Positions 11,411-20,349 of a DNA stretch of 64,000 nt are shown here, one piece after another. The first letter of the stretch is position 1, and each line of letters opens with the position of its first letter. The stretch comes from Emiliania huxleyi CCMP1516 (taxonomy: Eukaryota; Haptophyta; Isochrysidales; Noelaerhabdaceae). The stretch covers positions 186,001 to 250,000 of the forward strand of contig NW_005200982.1 of NCBI RefSeq assembly GCF_000372725.1. Reading direction: 5' to 3'. Under the pieces are notes generated by a model. The model did not search any database. It was not told where the DNA came from and saw nothing but the letters and a program-made list of their open reading frames with translations. The translations under genes and the position numbers were made by a program.

Positions 11411-11894
11411 TGAGCTCGCCGAACGCGAGCAGCAGATGGCCAAAGTGTGCCAGCGCGAGAGCCTCGCGAGCGGGCGCAGAAGGAGCTCGCCGTGACACGA
11501 TGCCGGGCGGTGGTGGTGCTCTGGCGACTGTGCACAGTGGGCAAAGTCAGGCTGCAACAGGGCAGCACGATGGTAGTGCCCTGCTGCAGCCTGGCCTGAC
11601 ATGCACAGGGCGAACAGAGACACTACTATCGTCTGGCGCTCGTCACCGAATCTGGGCGAACTTCGACCGCCGCCACAGCTCGCCACGAGCACGCAGCGAC
11701 AAAATGTTGACTGTATGGAAGTTGAGGCTGGTCCAGAGGAAGAGGCTGCCGTGCGAGCCGGCAGTTGGCTGGCTCGGCGTGGACTGCCGCTCGCGACTTT
11801 TACGGCTTCTCTGTTCATAGTAGCGTATACGCTAGTATGGTTTACCCACATTATGGGAGTACCGGGACCGGCCCCAGGTTCGGCTGAGGGCTGA
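11411..11894 (+). pseudogene. degenerate ORF with coiled-coil start and TM end
   Basis: Protein-like segments are spread over frames. ELAEREQQMAKVCQRE lies near 11411, VTRCRAVVVLWRLCTVGKV in another frame, and from 11601 an open frame ends with the hydrophobic LATFTASLFIVAYTLVWFTH segment before the stop at 11894. The frame changes suggest decay. No family is recognised. Confidence 0.3.
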
Positions 11895-11929
11895 CAAGCT
11901 GCCGAGACCAAATCACAGGCTTTTCTGAA

Positions 11930-12008
11930 CCTGTGTTAGTGCCAGTGCGAGCCAGTCCCGTGCCCAGTGTTGACTGTTGTGTGAGGGAGCTTTGGAGTAA
12001 AAATCTGA
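11930..12008 (+). repeat. GTGCCAGTGCG dispersed repeat, copy 1
   Basis: It contains cctgtgttagtgccagtgcg and agccagtcccgtgcc, then a tgtgagggag...gtaaaaatct end. Related copies are at 31333-31382 (partial), 43267-43361, 50578-50600 (partial), 58290-58336 and 58464-58605. The family ends in a GTAAAATTCTTTTT-like motif in several copies. Confidence 0.75.
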
Positions 12009-12034
12009 ACTTTGCAACATCTTTATAAAAAAAT

Positions 12035-12167
12035 CGTCGACGCTCTGACTATAGTCGAGCGCGTCGGAGAGGTGTTTCGACACCGAGTGTTTGAACGTTT
12101 CTTCGCAGAAGAAACGTCGAGAGAAAAAAATCTCTCGCCGGTGTTCACAGAGCTCTGTGAACACCGG
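12035..12167. repeat. cluster of consecutive hairpin-forming inverted repeats
   Basis: Five stems follow one another: an imperfect stem around GACTATAGTC (12038-12065); ggtgt-ttcg-acacc (12071-12084, a UUCG-type loop); acgtttcttc-gca-gaagaaacgt (12095-12117, 10-bp perfect arms); cgagaga-aaaaaa-tctctcg (12118-12137); and a perfect 30-bp palindrome at 12138-12167 (ccggtgttcacagag and its complement). It follows directly on the dispersed repeat at 11930-12008 and may be part of it. Confidence 0.9.
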
Positions 12168-12894
12168 CTACTCGGCCTTAGCCGCCGGTACGTCAACAGT
12201 GCTATAGCCGGCGCCGCCAGCGTCGCAGAGCGCGAGACGACGGGCGCCTTAGCAGGGAGAAGGGCGGCAGAGGCCGACATCGGACGCCACGAAGGCAGAG
12301 AAGTAGCCGGAGCTCCAGGCCTCCGGACGCCCCACGCCGCCGCCATGGGTGTGGCAGCCCAAGAGAGGGACGGCGTAGCGCAAGCGCTGTGCGCAGAGAG
12401 CGCTCCCCAAGAGGGCTCGAGGGCGCCAGGGGTCGGACGAGGGATCTTCGCTGGCTTAGGACCAGCCCCGTCGATGGAGCCGGGAGGAGCGGGCAGTGCC
12501 GCAGACTCCTCCGGACCCCGCCTCCACGGTAGAGGGCGAGACGACCCTCCCAGCGAGAGGTTCCAGACCGCAGAGGGCGGCCCGGTGACCGCTGGCCTCA
12601 TGAAAAGAGAAAGACGAGAACAGCGGCGGAGGAGCGCGCCAGCGTGGATAGGGCGCGTCCTCGTGGGCTCTCGAGGAGCGTGGGAAAGACGAAGGGAAGA
12701 AAAGGGCGGTCTCACGCGCGAGCGAGCACAGCGCTAATATGTGCTCAGAGAGAGCTCTAGAAGGCAAGGTAAGGTAAGGTAAGGTAGACGAGCTAGAATG
12801 CGAGTCACTGCGAGAAAGTAGTAGCCTCACACGAGTTAGGGCCCCTACCCTGGCGGCGAAGTATCGCACTGTTGGGTCCCGATGGTGTCAATTC
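12168..12894. other. upstream region of the lectin/TIR gene
   Basis: A long open frame in 12180-12737 is Arg/Gly/Ala/Pro-rich with no recognisable motif and is probably compositional. A short aaggt tandem run lies at 12766-12787. Confidence 0.4.
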
Positions 12895-14862
12895 GTGCTG
12901 TCGACAGATCATGTCCCTTGGTCGACTGGCTTCAGCTGTTCCTTGTGGGGCGCCATGCCCTGCCCTCCAGGCTGGTCCTCCTCAGCATCTCAGTGCTACA
13001 CGAGCCCGCCGGTTGAGGGCACGTGGCTCGAGTGCGCCGCGCTGTGCACCAGCCATTCTTGGCGAGGGTCGCCCGCGGCGCTCGCGGTCGCGGACTCAGC
13101 GGGCACTGGCACTGCTGCAGCCGGCGTTGCGGCCTGGACCGGAGCCTTTGCTCCGAACGCCAACATCTCCGGCTGTGCCTACCTTTCTTCGGACGGTGGG
13201 CTGCTCGAGGCTCCGTGCCTCGCCCTCTTCCGCTGCGTCTGCCAGTGGCCTGTGCCGCCGTCGGTGTTTGCGTGCTCCTCCGACGGCCCGTGTTCGCACG
13301 CGGGCCTCGACCACGAGGCAGCGGTGCAGGCGCTCGAAGCAGCAGAGCGGGCTGAGATTCACAGGCAGCAGCGTCCCTACCTCAACGGCGTCGCACTCCT
13401 GGCGCTCCTTCCCACGCTCGCCATCCTCGTGGCCATCCTCGTGAGCGCAGCCTCAAAGACATGGAGGGACGCGCGCTTCGCCGCCGCGCTACAGCTCGGC
13501 TCGCGGACGCGGCTGATGGAGCCGGCCACCGACCCGGCCACTCGGTACGTCGCGCGTGCCGTCGAGATGCTCCGGGCGGCGCGGCGAGCGGCGGTCTTCA
13601 ACCGGCTGCGCATCTCTGCGCCTTGTGCCTGCGCCGGCTTGTTCTTGCACGTGGCCGGGCTCACGCCCTACCTGCTGCCGCCGCCGGCAGAGAGCCTCTC
13701 GTACGGCGCTCCGATTCGGATCGGGCAGCCGCTCTTTGTCCTCTCGCCCCTCACGCCCGCCATCCTGCTCGTCCTCCTCTCGCTGCTGCCGACCGACGGC
13801 GTCGCGATCCGCAGCCTCGCCGGCTTCATCTGCGTGCTGATGCTCGCGCTGCTGCCGCCCGCCGTGCTCGACGCGCTCGCCATCAGTTCTGACGCGGCGC
13901 TCCAAGGTGGGGGCATCACGGCGGGGGTGGCTGCGCGGTCCGCAGTGGCTTGGGCCAACGTGCTCTTCTACCCGGGCGCCGTGTTCGCCCTCCTCCCCAT
14001 TGCCGCAGCCTCCTCGCGCCGGCTGCCGCCGCGACGTGCACTGCTCCGGCTCGTGACAGTGGTGCGCGTCCTCTTCGTGGCGACGGCGCTAACCACGGCG
14101 GCCAACGTGACCGCCAGCGTGCTCGCGCACCCGGTCTGGCCGAGCGCCACAGACCCGCAGCGATACTGCCAGGTGGCCGCTCCGTCGGCACACCCTGCCA
14201 GGACCCGCCCCTTCTATCGGCACACACCGGCACCGGCGCCGCGCCCCGCGCCCCTTCATAGGCCGTCGAGGCGGCCGGCTTCCTGCTGGCCACGATGCTC
14301 TCGACGCCGCGCTGCCGCCGCGGCTTCCACGGCTGCCTACTCCGTGGCGGGACGGGCAACCGCCGAGCGGGGGCGCTGATTGCGGCGCTGCTGGGCAACC
14401 GCAGCCTGCGGCGCGCGCTGCGGAAGGCGGCAGAGCGCTTCCGGTGCGTTGCAGTTGACGAGGTGACGGAGGAGGACTTGCTGTCCCCGCGAGACACCGG
14501 CTTGCACGCACGTTCGGTGCGCGCGTCGCTGGGGCAGGCGTTGCGACCTCGCAGCGCTCGGCTCATGCCTCCGTGCTCTCCCCCACGGCAGCCTCCCCGT
14601 TGACGCAGGTGGACGCGTTCGTGTCTCACAGCTGGGGAGACGACGGCACGTGCAAGATGGCCGCCTTGCGCGATTGGGCGAGCGAGTTCGAGGCGGCGCA
14701 TGGGCGGCGCCCGACCGTGTGGCTTGACAAGGGCTCCATTGACCAGACGTCCGTCGCGGCCGACCTCGCGGGCTTGCCGCTGTACCTCCTCGGCTGCCGC
14801 TCGCTGCTCGTCCTCGTGGGCAACACCTACGGCTCGCGGCTGTGGTGCGCGTGCACGCACGA

Positions 14863-14910
<48 letters not shown>

Positions 14911-15253
14911 CATGCACACACATGCACAAGCATGTGCATGTGGATATGGGCGCGCCGGCCCTTGCAGGTGCGTGATGGAGGTCTTCGCGTGGCTGCAGAT
15001 GGGCGGGCGGCGGGAGGACATCCAGATTGTGCGACTCGGCTCGCGCTGCTCGCTCGCCGACGACCTCTCGCGATTCAGCCTTGAGTCGTCGCGGTGCGGT
15101 CTCGCCGCCGACCGCGAACGGCTGCTCGGAGCGATCGAGGCGGCCTTCGGCGATTTCCAACCCTTCAACCGCTGCATCCGCGATATTTTTGCGGCGGACG
15201 ACCGCGGTGAAGCGCGGGTCTGCATTGGCGCGAGTGAAGGAGAGAAGACGTAA
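12895..15253 (+). CDS. lectin-like ectodomain, ~7-TM, TIR-like domain protein
   Basis: Four exons (12895-14172, 14262-14537, 14609-14844, 14968-15253) close in phase on a stop, giving about 691 aa. The first 110 or so residues resemble a C-type-lectin-like domain: CPPGW, QCY, W-x-ECAALC, CAYLSSDGG and FRCVCQ. Then come about seven hydrophobic segments (for example VALLALLPTLAILVAILVSA, LSPLTPAILLVLLSLL, FICVLMLALLPPAVL) and a basic loop. The C-terminal domain has VDAFVSHSWGDD, RPTVWLDKGSIDQ, LAGLPLYLLGCRSLLVLVG and CVMEVFAWLQMGG, the TIR-like SHSW family frequent in algae and oomycetes. Introns are GT-AG, GC-AG (14538-14608) and GT-AG. Only GTG opens the frame at 12895; the first in-frame ATG is 12955 and no signal peptide is seen, so a 5' exon is likely. 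The receptor role is inference. Confidence 0.75.
14845..14967 (+). repeat. in-frame intron built of an ACGC microsatellite
   Basis: This 123-nt segment (divisible by three, no stop in the gene's frame) is called an intron because removing it restores the family continuity LWCVMEVF. It consists largely of (ACGC)n and ACAC/ATGC units, and GGTGCG flanks both splice points. If retained it would insert a His/Thr/Arg-rich repeat of 41 residues into the TIR-like domain. Confidence 0.7.
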
Positions 15254-15788
15254 CGAGGGGAGCGATGTGATGCGTGAGGCAGAGGCCTGAGGGGTGGGGT
15301 GACGGCAAGCAGAGAATCTGTCACTTCTTGTGTTTTTTTATTTATGTGTAAAAAGGGTTTGCAAAAACACACCCTCTTTTCTGGTAAAAAAGCGAGCTTT
15401 CCCCCCTTGGCCTCGCAGGAGCGGAGACCGGAGTCTAGAGCCGTAGAGAGAATATCTTCATGGCATGTCGGATGTCGCAACGCATTCATCGACCCAATCG
15501 ACGACGGCATATACACGCAAAGCAAAACGCGCGCGTAGCCAGCGCTCGTCACAGTTTCCCTCCCCGCCAAGCGGGCCGCTGGTTGACTCGCGCTCCCTCT
15601 CAACTCACATCCGACCCCACACCCTATATAGCGGCGTAGGGCGTGGTTTGCACATTCTCGACTAGAGACGTGCTCTGCGTGCTCCCGCCCGCTCCCGCCC
15701 GCTCGGCTCCCGCCGCTCCCCGCTCCCGCCTGCCCCGCCCGCCAGAGCGGCGGCGGGAGAGGTGCCCTCTCTCGCCACTCCGTAGGCC
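15254..15788. other. intergenic, no gene seen
   Basis: This is the 3' flank of the lectin/TIR gene, with a T-rich segment at 15325-15400 that may hold the polyadenylation region. From 15670 a CTCCCGC-type repeat follows. No gene is supported. Confidence 0.4.
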
Positions 15789-15989
15789 CTACTGCGCCGC
15801 CTCGAGGGCAGCCAGCCGCGCCGCCATGCCGCCTTGGTGCGTCCGCGTGTCCTCCTCCTTCCCCCCTGCCGTCGTTTTCCCCGTCACCTCCCTCGCCATC
15901 CTTTCCTCCACCGCCTTCCCCGAGGTCGTCTCCTCCCTCCCCGCTTGGCCCGCCTTCCCCTCAGCCGCCTCTTCCTTTATCGCTCCCAA
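15789..15989 (-). CDS. small Glu/Lys/Ala-rich ORF, unknown
   Basis: A 66-codon minus-strand frame with heptad-like composition (IKEEAAEGKAGQAG, AVEERMAREVTG) and a clean stop. It resembles in style the coiled-coil ORF at 42922-43233. No homology is recognised and it may be part of a decayed or non-coding unit. Confidence 0.25.
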   Translation of the reverse strand: MGAIKEEAAEGKAGQAGREETTSGKAVEERMAREVTGKTTAGGKEEDTRTHQGGMAARLAALEAAQ

Positions 15990-16017
15990 CTTCGCCGTCT
16001 CCCCTACCGCCCCCCCC

Positions 16018-16592
16018 CCCCGGCTTAAGCTTCATCCGGGTCCTGTGAGAACGTGGTTCGACCGCTCATCGTGCGCGAGTCCCGCGGGTGGGTTAAGGAG
16101 GTTAAGCGGGTTAAAGCTTCATCCGGGTCCTGTGAGAACGTGGGTCTCGCCTCGATTCTGCGGAGGACCCGTGTATACTAAATTTTTATCTCTCAAAATC
16201 TAAACATCTAACCCACACATTAGTTCATCAGCTATTGCGTCGTGGAGTCGTTTCGTACTCATGTGTACCAGTGTCGGTTATGTCCTAGGTTAGATGGTTA
16301 GGTTTTGAGAGACAAAAATTCAGTGTACATGGGTCTTCCACCAAAGACGAAGGGAGAACCCGAATTCTCACAGGACCCGAAATCGGCTTAGCCCCCTTAA
16401 CCTCCTTAACCCACATCTCGTCGGGTCTTCCACCAAAGTCGATGGGAGACCCACATTCTCACAGGACCCGAAATCGGCTTAACCCCCTAACCTCCTTAAC
16501 CCACTCGTCGGGTCTCCCAGCAAGAACGAAGGGAGACCCACATTCTCACAGGACTCCGATTCGGCTTAACCCCCTTAACCTCCTTAACCCAT
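16018..16592. mobile_element. foldback element with tandemly repeated inverted arms
   Basis: The left arm (about 16018-16215) is the reverse complement of the right arm (about 16290-16592) with scattered mismatches. Right-arm repeats start at 16331, 16423 and 16510 (92- and 87-bp spacing), each running from gggtct through ttctcacagga to ccttaacctccttaaccca. The left arm holds about 1.5 inverted copies (gggttaaggaggttaag, gggtcctgtgagaacgtgg). The innermost arms, ending in atctctcaaaat...ctaaacatctaacc on the left, pair with ggttagatggttaggttttg on the right. The unique centre is about 60 bp. No transposase is seen. Confidence 0.8.
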
Positions 16593-16852
16593 CGCTGTCT
16601 CACTCGCAGCGAGCAACGCGGGCGTGCATATATCCGAACGGCGGGGCGCTATCTTTATTCTAAACGTGTTGTGTGTTCCGCCATGGCTTTTGATCAGGTA
16701 TTCAGGTTGCGTACCACAACCTCGCGGCCCGCTGCGCGGCTCTCCGAGCGCGAGAGGAGTCGTCTACGAGGCGGCGGCGAGCGCAGGCGGCGGCGGCGCG
16801 GCGGCGCGGCGGCGGATCGCGGCGCTGACAACGGCAGCAATCTGGCTGCTGC

Positions 16853-17062
16853 TTGCTGCTGCAGCAGCAGCTGCTGCTGCTGCTGCTCCGCTGCTGCTGA
16901 TTGTGGACACGATTCCCCCGATCACCCTGCCCGCCCGCTCCGCACCGCCCGCCCGCCGCTCCCCGCTTGCTTGCCCGCCCGCCCGCCCGCCCGCCCGCCC
17001 GCCCGCCCGCCCGCCCGCCCGCCCGCCCGCCCGCCCGCCCGCCCGCCCGCCCGCCCGCCCGA
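16853..17062. repeat. CAG/CTG tract and (GCCC)n microsatellite
   Basis: A self-complementary CAGCAG...CTGCTG tract at 16855-16900 is followed by an uninterrupted GCCC tetranucleotide array at about 16974-17062. The long Arg/Pro/Gly/Ala frames over it are artefacts of the repeat. Confidence 0.9.
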
Positions 17063-18345
17063 CCACCCATTCCCATCACCATCTCACATACCGTCATATA
17101 GGCGCTCGAGACCTCCTCTCGCTGCCTACTCGCTGCCTCGAGGGCGGAGGGGAAGATGTCGAGCTGAGCTAGCCTCGCACGGCCGGAGGCCCCTCCCCGA
17201 AAGGCAAGTGTTAGCCACAAGAAACCGAGACCCCTCCCCACCGCCCCGATCCCCCCACCCCCTTGCTCCCCTCCCCCCCTCGGGAGGGCCGAACTGAGGC
17301 GCCCGTGGGGACCCCGCAATTCCCTTCCCCCCTCGGAGGGCCGGACTGAGGCGTCGAGGGCCCCGCTCTTTCCTTCGCATAGCGGCCACTCTTCGGATCG
17401 CTGGTCGAGCGACCTGGGGGATGCCCCGCGCGCCTGACCCAGGCGCGAAAACGAATCTGCGAGGCGCGGCCGCTCATGCGGCCCGATGGGGAGGAGGGGA
17501 AGACGTAGGGCGTGCTTGCGCGCCTTCCAACGGAGGCCCCTCCAACCCACCCGCGCTAGGTCTCGGGGGACGCAGGGGTCACACCCGACGACCTCGGGAA
17601 CTAGCCGGGGCAGTCGGAGAAGGGGCAACTCCGTGCACTGACGGTGGGTCGGCCGCCAGAAAACACGCCTCCGTGGCTCGGGTTACACCAATCCTCGCTA
17701 CCCAACGCGGCCAAAGGATATCCACCTCGAGAACCTCGAGAGGTTGCGTACGTGTGAGACGCGTTCACAGCCAAACAATTGAGGCGCGTGGCAAGGCGTC
17801 TGGTCTGCGCTGCTCCACTTCTTCTCAGGAGCGCCGCGCCCTCTCCCCACCACACACATGCTCACCCAGCTGCGGAAAGCGCTACCCCCCCCCCCCCCCT
17901 CGTCGAACTCGTCGAGCTCTCGCACACTCTCGCACACCCTCACACTCTCTCGCCGCCTGTCCATCGCGTCGCTCCTGCCGTTTTTCGCTCCACCCCTCCG
18001 GCGCCTATGCCGAGCCAAACTTCCCCCCTGTCGGTCACTGATGATGCGCAGACGCTCTCTCTCCCCCACGTCCGCTTCTCGAGCAGCACACACACTGCGC
18101 CGCTCTCTCCACCCCTTCTCGTATCTCGCCGCCGCCACCGCCGCCGCCGCTGTGCAGCCTCTACACATGTTGCACATCGCGTCGCACTCGTGTGAAACCG
18201 TTGTGATGATGCGTGCATACGTGCAATGTGGGTCTGTGGAATTGTGCGAGGTTGTGACCCTAGGTCCCTGGTGCAATTGAGAGGGCGGTCGCCGTATCTT
18301 GCGCGACGAAGACGACGCAGGCGCCGGCGAGCCGAGGCCTCGAGG
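17063..18345. other. region upstream of the FkbM gene, no gene called
   Basis: A GC-rich stretch with a two-copy unit of about 60 bp around 17270-17360 (cctcgg-agggccg-actgaggcg), a C14 run near 17886, and long open frames on both strands that lack recognisable domains. A 5' exon of the methyltransferase cannot be excluded, but the signal-peptide start at 18346 makes one unnecessary. Confidence 0.35.
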
Positions 18346-19023
18346 ATGAGGACTTGCTGGTGTGCGCTGCTGCTGGCCGTCCTCAGCAGCACGACACCTG
18401 CCGCCGGACTTGCCTACGACGAGCGCCGGAAGTGCCCATTGATGAACTTGCTTCTTGCGGAGGCCACGTTCAAGAAGGGAATGGTCATAGACGTTGGAGC
18501 AAACGGCGGCTGTGAGATGGCAACTGCGCTCAGGCACGGTCGGCGTGTCATCGGGGTGGAATGCCTCGAGAGCGCGTACCACGAGCTGCGCAACGTGCCT
18601 CACATCGAAAAGCACCCGAATGCAACCTTGCTGCACGTATGTGCTGGCAACAGCACCCGCATGGCAGAGCTGAATCTTGCCAGGGATTCTTCGAGCCTTA
18701 TCGAGGACAATGTCGCCCATGGGAAAGAACGGGCCAAGGTGCCAACGACCGGGCGTGTGCGAGAGCCGGTGGTGTTGGTGCCTCTTGATCAGCTGCTTCC
18801 ACCCGCTGAGCAAGTTGCAGTCATCAAGGTTGATGTGCAAGGAGGAGAGTACGAGGTGCTCCAAGGGCTTCTGCAAACCATCACTCGCGACCGCCCTGTG
18901 ATCGGTTACGAAGACGCTGGCCCTAAATTCAAGAAGCACGGCAACGTTCGAAGCCTGCTGAAGCCGCTGGGATACGTATGTAAACGAAGTGGCGGAGATC
19001 AAGTCTGCTCTGAGACCCCTTGA
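18346..19023 (+). CDS. FkbM-family SAM-dependent methyltransferase, secreted or Golgi
   Basis: A single exon of 225 aa. ATG 18346 gives a clear signal peptide (MRTCWCALLLAVLSSTTPAAG). The SAM-binding motif I is VIDVGANGGCEMA, followed by VIGVECLE at the acidic loop; the FkbM-type motif VAVIKVDVQGGEYEVLQG comes later and VIGYEDAG near the end. FkbM proteins methylate hydroxyl groups of sugars or polyketides; with a signal peptide, a glycan substrate in the secretory pathway is likely but inferred. At 225 aa it is close to a bare catalytic domain. Upstream in-frame codons exist but encode an Arg-rich run that would destroy the signal peptide. Confidence 0.88.
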   Translation: MRTCWCALLLAVLSSTTPAAGLAYDERRKCPLMNLLLAEATFKKGMVIDVGANGGCEMATALRHGRRVIGVECLESAYHELRNVPHIEKHPNATLLHVCAGNSTRMAELNLARDSSSLIEDNVAHGKERAKVPTTGRVREPVVLVPLDQLLPPAEQVAVIKVDVQGGEYEVLQGLLQTITRDRPVIGYEDAGPKFKKHGNVRSLLKPLGYVCKRSGGDQVCSETP

Positions 19024-20191
19024 ACGCCCAGAGCTTCGGACTGACCGGGCGGGGGCGGGCGAGAGCAGCGCCAACGGGGGCGGGAGAGCAGCTCGGGCCA
19101 CGGGCGGCGGGGCGGCGGCTCGGCGAGGAGTTGGTGGACACGAATCACGATTCGGTTTGTGGTGGCGGCGGGAGGCCTTGGACTGATATAGGACCAATGA
19201 CGGGGTTCCACCCGATTGCTGCGGTTGCGGTCCGAGTGTCGGTCACGAGTGTGCGGATCGTGCCTGGGTTTTGCGTCACCTCATGCGACCGACTGCGCCC
19301 TTTCGGCGAAATTCAATTACGTTAACTTCTTGACCGAATTACGTTATAGAGGGAGAGGACCGTGAGTTGAGGAAATCGAGGGACGCGACCCACTTCGCCA
19401 CTGACGGTCCCGCGCCTCGCCACTATGACGGCCACACGACCGCAGCTCGTGTGCGTGTGGCCGTCTTTGTCCGGAGTGAAAAGTTCAACGCGCTCGTCGG
19501 TGACGGTGTCCCTCAACCTGCGCCGCGCTCGGCGAACCTCGACAGCGCTTTCGGTGGCATGCAGCTCTTTGCGACAGAAGCCTGGAGAGCAGCTCCTCTG
19601 CTGCTCACACACTCTGCACAGTTGACACAGCCTACTGTGCGGCTGCCACAGCTGTCACAGCGATGGGCTCGCCCTCACTGGCCCTCAGTCACTTGTGCTG
19701 CGGCTTGTGTGAGAGCGACACTGCTCGGCGACTGCCGGCACACTGTGAGACCATGGGTGTGAGGTTAAACCACGCTACCAGCGCTTGGTCACATCGGCCC
19801 CGAGGTCAGATCCTTCTACTCTGTTGATGACAAGACTTGTCTACTGGCTGGAGCCGAGCAGGAGGGCCCAGCGCACAACCCCAGGTCAACTCAGGGTCCA
19901 CACCCCGCGGTAAGTAAAGAACCTCCTCCGTTATTTCTGCTTGTCTGTGTCACTAATTCAAATCACTCACTTGTTTTCACGCTTTGTTTTATTACTGAGT
20001 GGGATCAGCTCCCCCCCTTGGGTTCGAAGCCGCCACAACCTCACACCCAACATCACAGGCGGGATCGGAAGGATACTCCGCCCGGACACCGCCCGAGCAC
20101 AGACCCCCTGCCCGTCGGACACTGCCTGGACCCCTCACAGAGCGGCCCACACACAATCACGCATCGGCAGATTGAGTGCCTGAGTCAGGCA

Positions 20192-20196
<5 letters not shown>
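19024..20196. other. intergenic, no gene seen
   Basis: No supported gene. The stretch at 19900-20000 is comparatively AT-rich. A tRNA B-box-like gggttcgaagcc near 20016 lacks any matching A box or cloverleaf. Confidence 0.4.
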
Positions 20197-20251
<55 letters not shown>

Positions 20252-20330
20252 AGGTAGGTGTAGAAAGGTGAAGAAGCGAACAGCCAGGCTCGGACTGGCT
20301 GGACACCAACGCGGTATGGGAGATTGTTTG
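20197..20330. repeat. (CA)n plus dispersed repeat shared with 61395-61540
   Basis: A (CA)n run at about 20197-20248 leads into ggtaggtaggtg...gaacagccaggctcggactgg...ggacaccaacgcggtatggg. The reverse complement of that second part occurs twice at 61395-61540, there also joined to a tacc/taggn microsatellite. Confidence 0.8.
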
Positions 20331-20349
20331 TTTTGTATGTGGGTGGACG

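Noticed and set aside
12012..12737. 241-codon plus-strand protein
   Set aside because: Its first third is the hairpin cluster, which is open on both strands because it is palindromic; the rest is low-complexity Arg/Gly.
14859..14909. Regularly spaced repeats resembling a CRISPR array
   Set aside because: It is an ACGC microsatellite with no spacers, inside a spliced intron of a eukaryotic gene.
13916..15160. 414-codon minus-strand frame
   Set aside because: Antisense to the lectin/TIR gene, with Cys-Val repeats that come from the microsatellite.
16702..17628. 308-codon minus-strand frame with a Gly-Gly-Arg-Ala repeat
   Set aside because: The repeat is simply the GCCC microsatellite; flanking residues have no recognisable fold.
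17698..19197. 499-codon minus-strand frame opposite the FkbM gene
   Set aside because: It is antisense to a confident gene, runs through microsatellite-like Arg/Ser sequence and shows no domain.
20005..20030. tRNA gene suggested by gggttcgaagcc
   Set aside because: No A box, acceptor stem or cloverleaf can be drawn around it.
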